Positions 43,220 to 55,709 of a DNA stretch of 64,000 bases are shown piece by piece. The DNA comes from Cladobotryum mycophilum (Eukaryota; Ascomycota; Sordariomycetes; Hypocreales; Hypocreaceae): positions 372,001-436,000 of the forward strand of contig JAVFKD010000016.1 in NCBI GenBank assembly GCA_036429605.1. The letters run 5' to 3'. Position 1 is the stretch's first letter. Each line of letters starts with the position of its first letter. Made by a program: the position numbers and the translations under genes. The notes below the pieces were generated by a model. That model worked only from the letters and a program-made list of their open reading frames with translations, did no database searches and was not told the origin of the DNA.

Positions 43220-43738
43220 TTAGACGCTGCCGCTGACTTGGGACATGCTGGGTCTTGAAGACAGGACAGAGCCACCGAAGCCACTTCGGGCCTCTCGGAC
43301 AACGAAAAACAGTGAGGCAGAGAAGCATGCCCACAGAAACCACATGAAGGCAGTACTAGCCTGAATCTCGCGACATCTCTTCTCGTCGTTGTGAGATCCC
43401 CAGCCGATCCAGTCCTTGGGCAGGTGATCTTTGTTGATGTTTCCGCAGTTGGTAGCGCGCAGCTCAGCAGCAAGGACAATGCCGTCGATGAGGGAGAAGA
43501 CGGCGACGGCGGCATAGAGAGGGATCAAGAGCATGGGTCTGGCGAGACTAGCAAAGAAGGCCGCAGCCAAGCCGACAATCACCGCAAGCCAGGACAGCAC
43601 GGCGACGAACATGGTGAAGTTGACGGCGGCGAGGTGCCCGTTGATGTTTGTGGCGATGACATTGCCAATGAGAGCGGTGATGAGCAGCGTCCATAGCAGC
43701 GATGCTAGGAGCAGTAACACATTGAGGGTGTGCGACAT
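43220..43738 (-). CDS. NCE102: MARVEL-domain plasma membrane protein, NCE102 type
   Basis: Single exon of 172 aa (yeast Nce102 173 aa), starting at the ATG at 43738 (MSHTLNVLLLLASLLWTLLI). Four membrane helices are visible at about 5-27, 39-62, 67-90 and 128-148. Between the third and fourth is a polar loop with two cysteines (NCGNINKDH, KRCREIQASTA). The second helix begins NFTMFVAVLSWLAV. NCE102 proteins organise eisosome/MCC furrows of the plasma membrane and sense sphingolipids; the name comes from an older non-classical export screen. The cytosolic tail is Ser-rich and could be phosphorylated. The upstream region (43739-44240) is T/C-rich, and no intron signals occur in the gene. Confidence 0.86.
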   Translation of the reverse strand: MSHTLNVLLLLASLLWTLLITALIGNVIATNINGHLAAVNFTMFVAVLSWLAVIVGLAAAFFASLARPMLLIPLYAAVAVFSLIDGIVLAAELRATNCGNINKDHLPKDWIGWGSHNDEKRCREIQASTAFMWFLWACFSASLFFVVREARSGFGGSVLSSRPSMSQVSGSV

Positions 43739-46700
43739 TGTTGAATAGCTCTTGGGGTGTATGTATGGTTTTGAAGCTCCTGGCAGCTGTAGCAAAGAAG
43801 CAAAGGAAGCGTTTGTCGCAGTGGGCTTTCTTTCTTTCTTTTTTTGTTTCTTTCTTTAGAGGTTCGGGAATAGCTGTGTAAGAGCTAGCTTCCGTGTAAT
43901 CCGAGGTGTTGTTGATGACGATGCCGGTGATTGTTGTAGCCTTGCAGTATCCCAGCAGTGCAGTAATTTTTAAAAACGTGGCAGGATGAGAAAATAGCAA
44001 AAGTGATGTGCAGCAAGGGGGAGGAAAAGTGTGTTGATGAAGCCGAAATCCAAGACAACAAGCAAGGTATGGTAGCAATGGCAAGGCGAATGCGAATGCG
44101 GACGATTCAATTAATACGTGGGAGGCGAAATGTTGACTGAGCAACCGGGTAGGCTTAAATTTGTGTGTGTGACGTGACCTTTCCTCGTTGGTGGTACTTG
44201 TACTACGGGCCAAGAGTTGGTGATGTGGTTTGTACCTCACAGTTACCCCAGAGAATTCATGATGGGTTACCTTACCTCAATTGCAGGAAGGAAGCAAGCA
44301 AGCAACCAGGAGGGAAGGAGCTCCCTATCGGAGTCGTCGGCGGCAGCTGCCCTCTATGATGATGAATTTTCTCACATACCCCGTCATCCGTTGGATGGGA
44401 AGCTTCCATGGTGACTTCATTCTTGCCGCCAAACAGAAACAGGATTTTCCTCCTCCAACCATTCCTGATCGACACTCCTTGTCTCATACATACACATGTA
44501 CATACGGAGTACATGCTTTCCATGGCTGTGCTTCAAATGAAACGCTGAAGATTTCGCAAGCATTCCACAGCAAAAAGAGAAATCCCATCCAACACTCGAG
44601 GCGCAGCAGCATTTTTCGGCGCGTGCGTATATGCAACAAGCATGTTCTATTCCTCCATGTCCCTTTTTAACTCTTTTCTTTTGTTTGTTTGGAAGGGGGG
44701 GGGGGTTCTGAAACCGGCACATCAATCACTTTGCTGCGAACACTGTTTCTGTTGCCGCCCACCGCAACAACCATTGGCCCTCGTCGTTTCCGGGCATTAG
44801 AGCGAACCCTACCGCATCGAGATTAGGTCGGAAGCTTGCTGTTGGTCAGAGGACGACGCACGCATCCAAGCAAACCCCCCTTTCATATGGATGGATCAAT
44901 GTCGTCACGGCAGGGTTTCGAATCTATTGCATCACAGGGTCTGAGGCCCTCTCTGCAGGGCAATATAGCAAAACAAGCCATGTCTCAACGGTTTTTTACC
45001 AGAAGACCGCCTAGAAAACGCCTGCATGAGAGAGAGCGAGAGAGAGAGCGAGAAGAGGAAGCGAACTGTTGCCTACGCCCGCTTTGACGCGTTGGCATTG
45101 AGGTCAGGTGTTTCTGAACTGTCAAGTGTGGCAGCCAACTTGTCCTGGTGCATGAACTCTGAACTTTACACACGACCCCTACATTTTCTTGACGACCCTC
45201 TCAGAGCAGAAACAAACTTTTTTTCAAGCAAACTCTTTACCCGGAAGGGAAAAAACCACCCCCGTCTCACTTTTCTGCAGTCAGCTTTTAACTGGTTCCA
45301 AGAAGGAGTTCTTGGTCTTCGTTGATTCTTCGGGGGCTTCACTGTGATCACCGCGTCCTGTTAAAACCCCGTCCCCGATACTTTTCGGAGTCGCCGGTCT
45401 CTAACTTCTTCTGCTGTACCCGCTTTCATCCGATGGTGCAAGTTACTGTCCGGGCGCGGCCCCGCCTGGTCCGTGGCTGGAATCCCGGCGCTGTTTCTCC
45501 CTAGACAGAACATGCTATCCATCATCTATCATATCGTGGTGCATCTTGGTGTACGCTGCCGTCAACATGGAGATGGTCTGCCGTCAATCAAGATCGGACG
45601 TCACTGTCCCCTCACAAAATATACATCCCTACAGTACAGGACCGACCGACGGGAACTCTCTCCTTAGCTTCAGACACCCTCATAACCCAATTAGGAAATG
45701 TGTCGGTACGCAAGAAGCGTGCATTGCCATAGGATTCTCAGCACACTCGAAACTTTTGACTCAACCTTAATGTTTGGGCATTTTCGTCATGACTACGCTA
45801 ATTGGAATGACTTCATTCTCAGCTGTTCGACACATGTCAGCAGCTTTGCTTTTTTAGGAGACAGGGATGAAAAAGACTGGGTCAGCGTGTTCAACGTCCA
45901 CACCTAGTCCAGCCACGGAACTGGATAGCGGAAACAGTCCGGCATGCCTTAACTTTTATAAACTCACGATAGCCAGACGACAACCGAGACACGTGTGATC
46001 ACGCCTGCCGGCATTGGGGACCAGACGGGAAGCGAATCCAAGAATCTGGTAATGGAGGGCACCTTGATCGACGGTAGTCAGTGACAAGGTCACTGAGAAG
46101 CTTCATGTCTGGTCGGGAATTTCAACCCTTTAACAGAGACCAGCTAGCAACAACACGCCACTGTTACATCACATCGAGATCCCCAGGCTATCCGTAGCAG
46201 AATAATCTCAAAAGTACACAAGACTTTCGATACCTTCAGCCGTCTCTCCTAATGGATGGTTGCCTGGGGGCATTGAACCTGCCCGGACTGGACGCTAACA
46301 AACCTAGGCTTAACAAGGTGGTGTGGAGGATTTAATCCGAACACGCAGACTCGGGTTGTCTTGGATTGAATGTTGGGCTTATTTCCTCCACACCTTGGCT
46401 TAACTTAGACACGCCAGGCTGGGCATTTCATTTCATCACACATCCCCACTCAAGATCTGACCGCTCTTCAACTCGCTCAAATAGAGTTCACGCCGTCTCT
46501 GCCTGTTACCACATCCCCGGGGAGCAGACCCGACATTCTGGCTCTGACCCTGACCCAGGAAGTCGGGTCGACAAGCCTCGTCGTTGATCACCTCATCTAC
46601 TCTTTCGCGTGGTTTTATTCGATTAACAAGTTCCCATCGTCTAGCACAAACGCCGACCCGACGACCCGCCCGGCGTCCCAGGCTGTTGGTAACCGAAGTG

Positions 46701-47605
46701 AAGGAAGAGGGCGTATGTTGGACCAGACTATAGAGTGCGTTTGATCCATGGCGTTTGTCCCTCATCCAGCGTACGTTAGTACGTCTGACGGATTTCGCAG
46801 TGATTCCGGAGAAGGGAAATCCGTCCATGGCTAGCGAGCGAGGGATCAGCGTAACCCTTGCTGCTCGGCCCTGGAAATCCGGGTACTCCCTCTCTGTGCC
46901 TTTGCTTGCTTATGCTGTGCTGCCTAGAGATGTATTTAGGCCGTGATGATCACGGGAGATGTCCTCGGCACTTACTCACGCTGTCTTGCGCAACAAGTAA
47001 TTTTGATGCTACGTTCTTGTCTTGGCCGGGAGTGAGGGACGAGGCTTGTGGCCGATGCGATCTGATCCAAGCAGTCGGATTTCGCTAACATGCTTCCCAT
47101 CTAGTTTGGAGCTGCCAAATGCTCCCATGTAACCACTTCAAACAGACCAAGTGTATAGAGTTGGGAAGAAACGCCTCGTTTCGTTCAAATTCCAAATTCC
47201 TGGATCTCTGAGTTGATTCGTCACTCCGTAAAACTTGGTTATGCAAACTATATCTCATAGTAGCCGTATGTACTTCTAAATCATACTGTGATTCATTATA
47301 CACAGAGGCTTGGGTGATGAACTTATGGATTAGTCCAAATGACAAAAGAATGATGGAAAACATGCAAGAATGAGACGTATGATGGGAATCAAGAGTCAAT
47401 TCAAAAGCCAGAGAGCGCTACAAAACATTTGAGAAACATACCTAGTAGTGATATTATCTATTCATGCCTGCTATCATACAGTATTATTACAACGTACCCT
47501 CTTGTTTAATCCAAAGGGTTTTGTCTCCGTCGTATTTCCTCTTTGACTGTTGATGTCGTCATCTCGCTCCTCCTAAACCCAATGATTCCCCCTCCACCTG
47601 CTCCA
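43739..47605. other. 3.9-kb gene-free interval
   Basis: From the NCE102 start to the end of the PNGase A gene. Holds a G11 run (44695-44705), GA-rich tract (45026-45060) and an imperfect inverted repeat (46311-46403). Open frames are short and broken and no transposase or reverse-transcriptase fragments are recognisable. Old, decayed repeats remain possible for 45.3-47.1 kb. Confidence 0.5.
46311..46403. repeat. Imperfect inverted repeat
   Basis: The left arm (about 46311-46331, AAGGTGGTGTGGAGGA core) pairs with the right arm (about 46383-46403, TCCTCCACACCTTGGCTTAA) apart from small gaps, around a loop of roughly 50 nt. It could be a small hairpin or a decayed transposon end. Confidence 0.5.
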
Positions 47606-49670
47606 TCACGTCCGTCCCAAAAAGACTTTCACACCACCTCGCAGCTGAGCCGGCAACGGCGCAAACCCACCCGTCCTGTTTGTCGTCTCTGGCTCCACAA
47701 CGGACCTCCACTGTGGCGCCCCTGGCCTGTTGTTGCTGTTGCTGTCACCCCCGTAGAGGTACATGTCGTCGTGCGTAAGTGCCTCTTGTTGTGCAGTGAC
47801 ATCTCTCATGTATAGCAGCGGCGCGGGATTGAAACCGGCGGCGTCGAATGCGGCATCCGCGGCAACACCGAACTGCATGGTCTGTCGAGTTTCACCGCGC
47901 CCACTGCTACTCTCTCCGTCATTGGGCTGATAGAAGGATGCTCTACCCTTTCTAAAAGTGCTAAGGGTGCTCCCAGACACACTTGTAGGTAACTTGTGTA
48001 GAAAGGGTTCCAGACCAGTAGAGTACAAGGTCTGTCCGATAACCGTAAGTTGAAGGCCTTGGTACAATTGAGCTTCTAGCTTGAGGGTGTAATCCTCTGT
48101 TGTGCCGCTAGCGTCAAGGACCATTTCAACAGGATAAGAGTACTTGGAACGGAAGTACGGATCTCGATTCAGCAGAGCCTTGTCCTCTCCTGAATACAAG
48201 GCATTGACTTGCTGGAAATTTCCTTCGTCCTTAAGGTATCCACCGTTTTGCATATCGAAGGATTGTGACCAAGCGTATTGGAGGATCTTCCCTTGTCTGA
48301 CTAGTTGGGAACTGACTCGAATGCTGCGGCTGACCGTCTGTGAATATTTGACAGTGTCTCCATTGACTATAGATAGAGGATTGGATTGGTAGTTGGGCTG
48401 GTTAACCTGGACCCTGGGAGGTGCTCCCCGGGTGACAGAGCCAGGTTTGTCAAGCCATAGAAATAGCTTGCCGGATAGAGCCCAATACATTGGAACCACG
48501 ATATCATACGCCCCGACGATCTTGAAGCTAAAGGTGTGTTGTTTGCCATCGCAAAGAAGACCAAGCCAAGGTGTGATATCAACTTCTTGCTCACGAAGGT
48601 CAAAAGCCCCAAGGCCTACAATTGGCCTATGCAACGGAGGCGATATGCCGCCTGTAAATATGACCGGGAAAGGCCATGATAGGCCAGCGAGTTGGCCATC
48701 TATGTAGAGTTGAACTTCCCGGAAGCTGCTATGTCCCGGAAGTGGACCCGTGGTGTTGTCAAAAATATTGGCGACATTATCGGGTACGTTGGACCACCAA
48801 AACTCCTCGCTAGATTGGCCATTTGCAGAGATAGAAACAACGGCACGCTTGATATTCTGTGGTAATGTGACCGGGATAGATGGATTGTCCTGTGGATATG
48901 TAAATGCACTTGGGGCGCCCTGGCTACCCTTTCTAGCTGATAGAGGGACGATCTGATCGGCTGGGTCGGCGCCTGTTGCTCGAACGTTGTCGTTGATAAA
49001 CGTAGCCGTTAATGTGGTGTTGAACAGACCAGTGTATTTTTCATTAACAAGATTTCCCAGATCAAAGATGAGCGTCTGAGGTTCCTTCCATAGGGAGAGA
49101 TATGGTGTCATGTCCTTCAAGTAGGACCAAGCAATACCGGGACTCTCCTCGGGCTCCGCAGTCGAGGTTCTCCAGACCTCTGTGTCTCCAAGGTACATGA
49201 TGGCGAGGCGGTCGAACTGCCTCCCCTCGGATACGACAGTCAGGTTCATGACGACCCTTGTAAAGGGGCATTTTGGTGGCGTGTATTTTCCTAGTAATTA
49301 TCGTGTGAGTAGTTGAACCGAATATCTCGCTCCAAGTTGTTCGATAGGGGGACCTACCAACAAAGGGATGACCATAGCTATTTCCAAAATGATACTCCAT
49401 CAGGGTAACCTCGCAGGCAGGGGAACTCCCCTTGAGCGAGCCATCAAAAACATAACCCCCTGCGACCACACCCTTCGGTAAGAGGATAGGATTCTGAACC
49501 TGGAAGCACTCCAATGGCCGTGATGCTGGCGTTGAAGAGCTAGCCGCTTTGCTAGCCAAGAGTCCATTCATGTGACGGTCTGCATTGTGCGACAAGTCTC
49601 GCACAGCTGCCAAGCCTCCTGCCACGACTGCCACCCAAAGCGACGCGAGAGACCAGACGTGGCGCATCAT
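47606..49670 (-). CDS. Secreted peptide N-glycanase A-like protein
   Basis: Two exons (49670-49358, 49290-47606) give 665 aa; the 67-nt intron has GTAGGT and TACTAG and rejoins GHPFVG to KYTPPKCPFTRVV. The N-terminus MMRHVWSLASLWVAVVAGGL is a signal peptide. The body matches the PNGase A family (amide-cleaving deglycosylation of glycoproteins in acid conditions): paired beta-sandwich domains with FDRLAIMYLGDTEVWRTSTA, EEFWWSNVP, FREVQLYIDGQLAGLSWPFP and VDITPWLGLL. Several N-x-S/T sites fit a secreted or vacuolar protein. The C-terminal 120 residues are less conserved. Family members in fungi have often been annotated without activity tests, so enzymatic function is inferred. The gene is flanked by gene-poor DNA. 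Confidence 0.88.
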
Positions 49671-52198
49671 GTCTATACCAAGAGAGAGAAAAGAAAAATG
49701 AGATGCTTTGATTTGAGGGGTTCAGCCCCCAAAAAGAAAGAGTGGATTGTTTATACGGAGAGTAGAGCCGGGTGTGCAAGAGGGGGAGGAGATGACGAGG
49801 TTTAGGCTCTCATTCGCCTGCAGGTACACGAATGTGATGTCTCACGCCCTTGGGCAGCAGGTGCGACAGGGAAGTAAACAAACATGGTGTGGCAGGTGCT
49901 ACGCTCAGGGTCCTGAACTGTTGATTCATTGATTGTACTTAAGAGGGAGATGTATCATGAATGACAAGATACTTGGGTAATTACGAGGGAATTCTACATT
50001 TACTACCAGTTAATTGTATAAAATTGCCTTGTCTATTAGATTCCTTTACCTCTTCACAACCAACATCCCACCCCTCCGTGGTAGAACCCACATGAATGCT
50101 CGATTCCATCAACAGATAGCCCTGCGCTCTTTATCCCCCCACACGCAACCACCAATCGAGCTAGATTAAGCTGCAGGTGCTTTAGTACATTCATCATTAA
50201 TACCCCCATTCCTGTCCGTCCACGACCAACCTAGACCGAGAGAAGAGAAAAAATACAAATTGAAGCCCAGATTATTGTTTATTACTATTTGTCATGACGA
50301 AACAAAATTAAACATTAGCGCCGTGGATTCACCTCACCTCACGATGCACAACGAATAACAATTATGATGTATCCATCTATCTACCATGGAGAATGAGCCT
50401 CGTTGGCGGAATCGGAATCATTCCGATGACCACAAGACAGGCAACGACAGCAAGCAAGCAGTCAACACAAACATGTGTCTACTCGGTAGTTGAGTTCGCA
50501 CAAGGATCAACCCGGAACATATTGATCACAGGTGAGAAAATAGATATAGTACTCGGTGATGAGTAACTTTTGTTATCATTAATATATAAAAAAATAAGTA
50601 AAAAAACAGACCGGTCTATCCAAAGTAACACACTGCCACCCCGCATTGCGCTGTGGTATCTATATAAGTGGGATGTATACGCTCACAAAATAAACCAATG
50701 AAACACACGGCATTCCGGCACACAATGACGTCCATTGTTTCCATGGTAATAAAAGAGTAAAAGAAACTAAAAAAAGAAAAAGAAAAAAGCTATTCATGTC
50801 TCGTGTCAAAGGGTTTGAGAAGAGGTATGGGAGAGTGTGTCTTGTGTGTGGTGGTGCGTGGTGTGGTAGACAGGCATCAAAGACAGACAACATTCATTGT
50901 ATGGCTATTCTGCATACCTAGTACTAGATATTGGACGCCACGCCACGCTTTCCTGCAAGTAGGAAAAAGCACATGTGCGATGATGATATGCAAGGCAACG
51001 TCAAAGGCCAACTCTTGCGGCCAAGAAGTCAGACAGACAGACAGAAATACCACGTCGACCTCGGCCACTTCCTGATTGAAGAAAAGGGGACGGGATGAAA
51101 TATTTCAGCCATTTCCGTAACTTCTTCATGACATAGGACAGGGCCAAGGTCCGAGCATCTGGCCACACCGGCTGCATGTGCAGGTAGAGTTTGATGCATG
51201 CAACGACCGACGAGTAAGTGTGGTGTCTTGAAGTAACTCCGGAGTAGTCATAAGCCATTGCTCCCTATTTCCCCGCTGCCCGGCGCTCACCATTGGCATA
51301 CCTGCAGTATTGGTTGACTGCAGGTATAATGGATGGACGGGTGTAGGTGTGTATGGCTGTGTGGTGGAGGCATCGACGTTGCATGCTTGTGGCCGCAATC
51401 ATTGAAAGAAAAAGCAAAAAGAGGGCCGCAGGTTTTGCCGCAGTGCGGATGCCAACGCCTTCTGAGGAGACGGAGGGGGAGGGGGGCCGGACAAGGGACA
51501 AATAGGCCTTCTTCCAGGGGCAAATGGCGCCTGAACCTTTTCAGATGGCGCCTGTAGCGTGGCGCTATGCGGTGTAACCCCACTAAACCCCCGCCCATGA
51601 AGCGGCAGTCATGTGCTGTGCAAGCAATTGGGGATTGGATTGGCTAGAGCCCTGTGGGAACGAATCTTTTTTTTTTTTTTTTTTTTTTTTTGATAAGTGA
51701 AGGAAGGTCAAAGAGATGAGTTGTGAATGGCTAAAGTAGCCAGGGGATTTGTCAACTTTTTTACTTCATCAGTTTCCCCGAAGGATTCTGTTGAAGTCCG
51801 GAGTAGCGGGAGAGAGGCCTGTGCATGCGGGTCATCGGTGTGTATGTCGTGTGTGGAGGTAGGTGGTTGAATGAATAAGCGTACAAACAATGAGACGTTG
51901 GTGACTTTGAAGAATGGAGGCTGTTACCCAATACCATGTACCCGGTTGTGCCCTGAGGTACATTGATGAGTTGTCAATTGAGACCTTGTCATACCAAGTC
52001 AAATTGCCTTTGCTTCCTGTGACCGGGTTGACGTGGCATGTCCCCCGGGAACTCCTTGGGCAACCCATTGAGTAGTACAGGCCCTTGTCGCAATTGGAGA
52101 AGATTCATCAACCCTGACCGGTCAACGAGTGGGGGAGACAACAGTGGGTAATGAATGCCAATTGAGACGAGAGGAAGGGTAAAAACATCCCCCTCCTT
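49671..52198. other. 2.5-kb gene-free interval
   Basis: Upstream of the PNGase A gene and downstream of the small hypothetical gene. A/T-rich around 49960-50290, then G/T-rich. Contains a T25 run (51667-51691). No supportable gene on either strand. Confidence 0.55.
51667..51691. repeat. Poly(T) run of 25
   Basis: Uninterrupted thymines; seen from the minus strand it is a poly(A), but no retroelement sequence adjoins it. Confidence 0.95.
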
Positions 52199-52618
52199 TC
52201 AAGCGTGCGTATTGTCCCAGTATCGTTTTCGGGCCGTCACCGCTTTGGTGTTGCCAGTAAATCGATGTTGGAAGAAGTTGAAGACGGCAAACTCATCCCG
52301 CGTCATGACGTATGTATCCGGCTCAGCTTCGACTCGCGCCCAGATCTCGGCTAGAGCACGCTCCAGAATCTTGCTCACGGTTGGATCTTGGGCGCCGTCT
52401 GGACTCTCCCGGGCAATTTCAAGAGCCTGAGCAACAGAAGCGTCTTGCTGTCTGGGCTTGGGGATATGCTGGTGAGGAGAGCTCATGCCGGAGAATCCCA
52501 GGACCGAGCCGGCCGGAAGGTCTGGCTGACGGTGAGGCATGGGACGGACGGTTGTGTAGTAGAAGGGGATGGGAGGAAGTTGATAGTGTTGGATCTCAGT
52601 TGGATAGACTGACAGCAT
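52199..52618 (-). CDS. Small conserved-looking hypothetical protein
   Basis: Single-exon frame of 139 aa from the ATG at 52618. The N-terminal third is proline- and tyrosine-rich (VYPTEIQHYQLPPIPFYY), the middle has PAGSVLGFSGMSSPHQH, and the C-terminal half is a regular helical region (VAQALEIARESPDGAQDPTV, SKILERALAEIWARVEAEPD, TRDEFAVFNFFQHRF). The codon pattern and dense, well-ordered residue mix look coding. I recall similar uncharacterised proteins in related fungi but cannot verify that here. There is no signal peptide or membrane segment. Function unknown. The region upstream is long and empty, with GGT and GGGAGT repeats. Confidence 0.72.
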   Translation of the reverse strand: MLSVYPTEIQHYQLPPIPFYYTTVRPMPHRQPDLPAGSVLGFSGMSSPHQHIPKPRQQDASVAQALEIARESPDGAQDPTVSKILERALAEIWARVEAEPDTYVMTRDEFAVFNFFQHRFTGNTKAVTARKRYWDNTHA

Positions 52619-53390
52619 TGTATTTCAAGTCAGAGAGAAGCAAGGTGGGCAGTAGGGCTTCTTGTAAGGGTATATATGTCCCGCGGGGAGCAGGGCGGTA
52701 TATATATGGCAGATATGATGCTTTAATATATAATGTGCGGTGGAGCAAACACACTGGTAGCCTATGAGCCCCCTGCTGGGACGTGTTGAGCAACGACTTT
52801 GACGGCTCGGCGTGCGGTCCGTGTGGGGGCTAAGTTTTGGCTTGCAACTGCAAAAGTCTTTTGGTGAGAGATGACCAGCTCCTCTGGGCAATTTTGACAC
52901 GCTGTAAACAGGGGGACCTGGCTGAGCTTTCGTGTGCAGGTTGATTGAAACTTAGTAGTAGAGGGTGGTGGTGGTGGTGGTGGTGCCTTGGGCGTGTGTT
53001 GTGTAGTGCGAAGACCGGGACCTTCAAGCAGCTGATTATGCAGGTGTGAGAGGGTGTGTACTAGATGTATGGTAGGCTGTCAAGGGCAGACCAAGAAGAA
53101 ACGGCGGCAGATGGGCCAGGGGTGATCGAGATGAGACACAGGATGACCCAAGCATCCGGAGCAAGGGCAGTTATATACTAGGAAGCGGACGTGCATCGAC
53201 ACTACACAGGGTTGAGTAGTCGAGCCGTCGTCCATTTTGCTCCGTATCGTTCGTCACCAACATGGAGGCCATGGGGTTTAGCGCCGGGATAAAAGAGTTA
53301 CGTGCTCAAGCGCCCCCCATTGAGCTGTTGGATTGGCATTCGCATTGGTATCGGATCCTGGGGAGGAGGGGGAGGGGGAGTGGACGTGGA

Positions 53391-53440
53391 ACTGGAAGTG
53401 GGAATAGGAATGGGAGTGGGAGTGGGAGTGGGAGTGAGTG
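53391..53440. repeat. G-rich hexamer tract (GGGAGT-like)
   Basis: Consecutive GGGAGT/GGAATA units on the plus strand. The regularly spaced G-triplets could fold into a G-quadruplex. Translation of this tract gives artificial Ser-His or Thr-Pro repeats. Confidence 0.85.
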
Positions 53441-55661
53441 AGGGCTGCTGAATGTCCATCCATTCCCTTTGACGGAGGGTTGCGGCGGCTAGGTGTATGT
53501 TTTTCCGCCCCCGGCAAGACGGCAAGGAGGCGAAAAGCGTGGCAGACAAAGATGAAACTCGAAAATCATAATGAATGGAGAATAAACCAGCAAGGCGTGT
53601 TTGTAAAGACCCAAAGGAGAGAAAGCTGAGACCTCAGCCCGGTACGTGTAAGAGTTTGGTGGGAAAGTAAAAACAGAAATTACAAGTAGTACCAGTACTA
53701 TAGGCTACAGGTGCTAGTGTAAACAGAGAAGAAGAAGGTACACACGTGCGTTGGACCGCATTGAACCTGACAAATGAGCTGCCAACGTAACGACATTGGA
53801 AAAAGTCTAATCATTGAAGCTATCCCGTCTTGTAAGTACTAGAGGCAGGTAGGTCTACCGGACCTGATGTACAGTGTACCAAAATATTGTATGTACCGCA
53901 CCTCACCTCACCTCCTCCTCCTCCAACTTGGGGAACCTTCTTCAGGCCCCAAAAACGATTCAAGTCCGAATGCTGCTAGTGATGTTTGGCACCAACCCAA
54001 CCCTGTGGGAAAAACAAACAACAGCAACAGCAACTAAAGAGAAAGAAAGAAAAAAAGAAGAAGAAGAAGAAGAAGATGGCAGACCGCGGCAGAGAGACAT
54101 GGTGAATGGGTGAAGAAGTTGGTGGCTTGTCCCCACCTTGCGGACTTTTTCTTTCTTTCTTTCTTTCTTTCTCTTTGGTGGACAAGTCCTTATTGCGGTA
54201 CCATATGATAAGGTGGCTGTGGTAGTAAAGTGCTCAACATGGCGCCGTTGACTTGTTTCACGGCCCATATGAACGGCTTCGTGACTACAGGTCTAAGACT
54301 TGTTGAAAATTGTATTAACTAAGAAGAGGATAAGCCAAAGGAGCTATTATCACGGGGATGATAATATGGGTCAAAAAGAAAAAGTCTTCCAAACTTGCTC
54401 AAAAAAAACAAGAGGCTAAGACAAGACAAGACAATGTCTCCTCGTACAGGTCGGTAACTTGCAACTGCAACTGCAATACCTAGCGCTGATCAATGCGTGA
54501 TTATCCTTCAACCTAAACGCTCGTGCATCTCGATGAGCAGCAAGGAGGCGCCGTGTCTGTGCTGTTTTGGCACTTTGGCTGTCTGTTTCCCTTTAGGTTT
54601 ATCCCACGACGTAGAACTGACTTTGGCACAGTCTGGGGGCCAACCGGGTCGGGTGTGTGTTTGTGGCCGGTGAAAAGGGCCCAAGTTACGGATACACACG
54701 ACGTAATTACTGTTTTGAATGACAATACGGTTTACTGATTGCCTTTTTCCTCGTAGTATTATGGGTACTAAATACCGCGGAGAACAATTGACGTTACATG
54801 GCATCTTGTTTTTATTTTATTTTTATTTTTTTACCTTTTTGACTCTGAACCACTTTTATTTTATTTTAATTCTTTATTTATTTTCCTTGTTTCTTTCTTT
54901 GTATGTCACTGCCCGAAACAGAAGTTGTAGAGTCCAAAGGGTGAAACACACTTTAGTGGCTCTGTCTTTTTGGGAGAGACCCTTTCAACCCAGGAGCCGG
55001 AAACACGTTCAAGTCCATACTGATTGTTTGTACAAGTACGGAGTAGACAGGTCTACCACTCATACCTACATCATCATAATGGCTGCTCTCTCATTAGCAG
55101 CCATCTCTCCCTTCTACAGTGCTGCTCGTATTTACAGCCAATACAATCATCCGGATTACTCCGAAGAGTTCTTGCGCACGGATTCTGTAATAGAGAGCTT
55201 TGTCTTTTTTTCCTCTTTGGGACTTTGATTCGTCATACAAGAGGGCATGGCCGTTGCAGGCAGCATAAATTGAAGCGTTAAGAGTCGCACGCCGCCGTTT
55301 GACGAGGCTGAACGGCCGGGAGCCAAATCAGCGCCCGGGTCTGTAAAGAATGGACAGGCCGGTTACTTTCAGCGGGCTTGCTTGGGCTGCTACAGTGCAG
55401 TGGCAGTGGGTGTGTACTGGCTACTGAGTGCTCCGTAGGGCAGTGCAATTCGCAATGGATTGCACGCACACAGCAATAAGGGAGCATGTCCATCATCCGT
55501 GAACCTCCACCACTGAAAAGGCCCAAGAGGCCGGGCTTCCATCCCGCTAATCACTTCCATTCATAGCTTCACAGTAATTATTAAGTGCTTGCCTGCCTGC
55601 CTGTCTGCTGACGACACAGGGGAGGGCGCGCATATTGGGGTCCTGCAGCAATCACCCGTTT

Positions 55662-55709
55662 TTTGCCTGCAAAGACCTGCAATGACCTGCAAGGACCTGC
55701 AAGGACCTT
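55662..55709. repeat. 10-bp tandem repeat
   Basis: Four to five copies of a unit close to AAGGACCTGC with exact 10-bp spacing. Confidence 0.85.

Noticed and set aside
53278..53549. Open frames with Ser-His and Thr-Pro repeats
   Set aside because: Translations of the G-rich hexamer repeat; no constraint outside the repeat.
54719..55228. 169-codon frame on the plus strand
   Set aside because: Dominated by T-rich low-complexity codons (Phe/Leu runs); no recognisable product.
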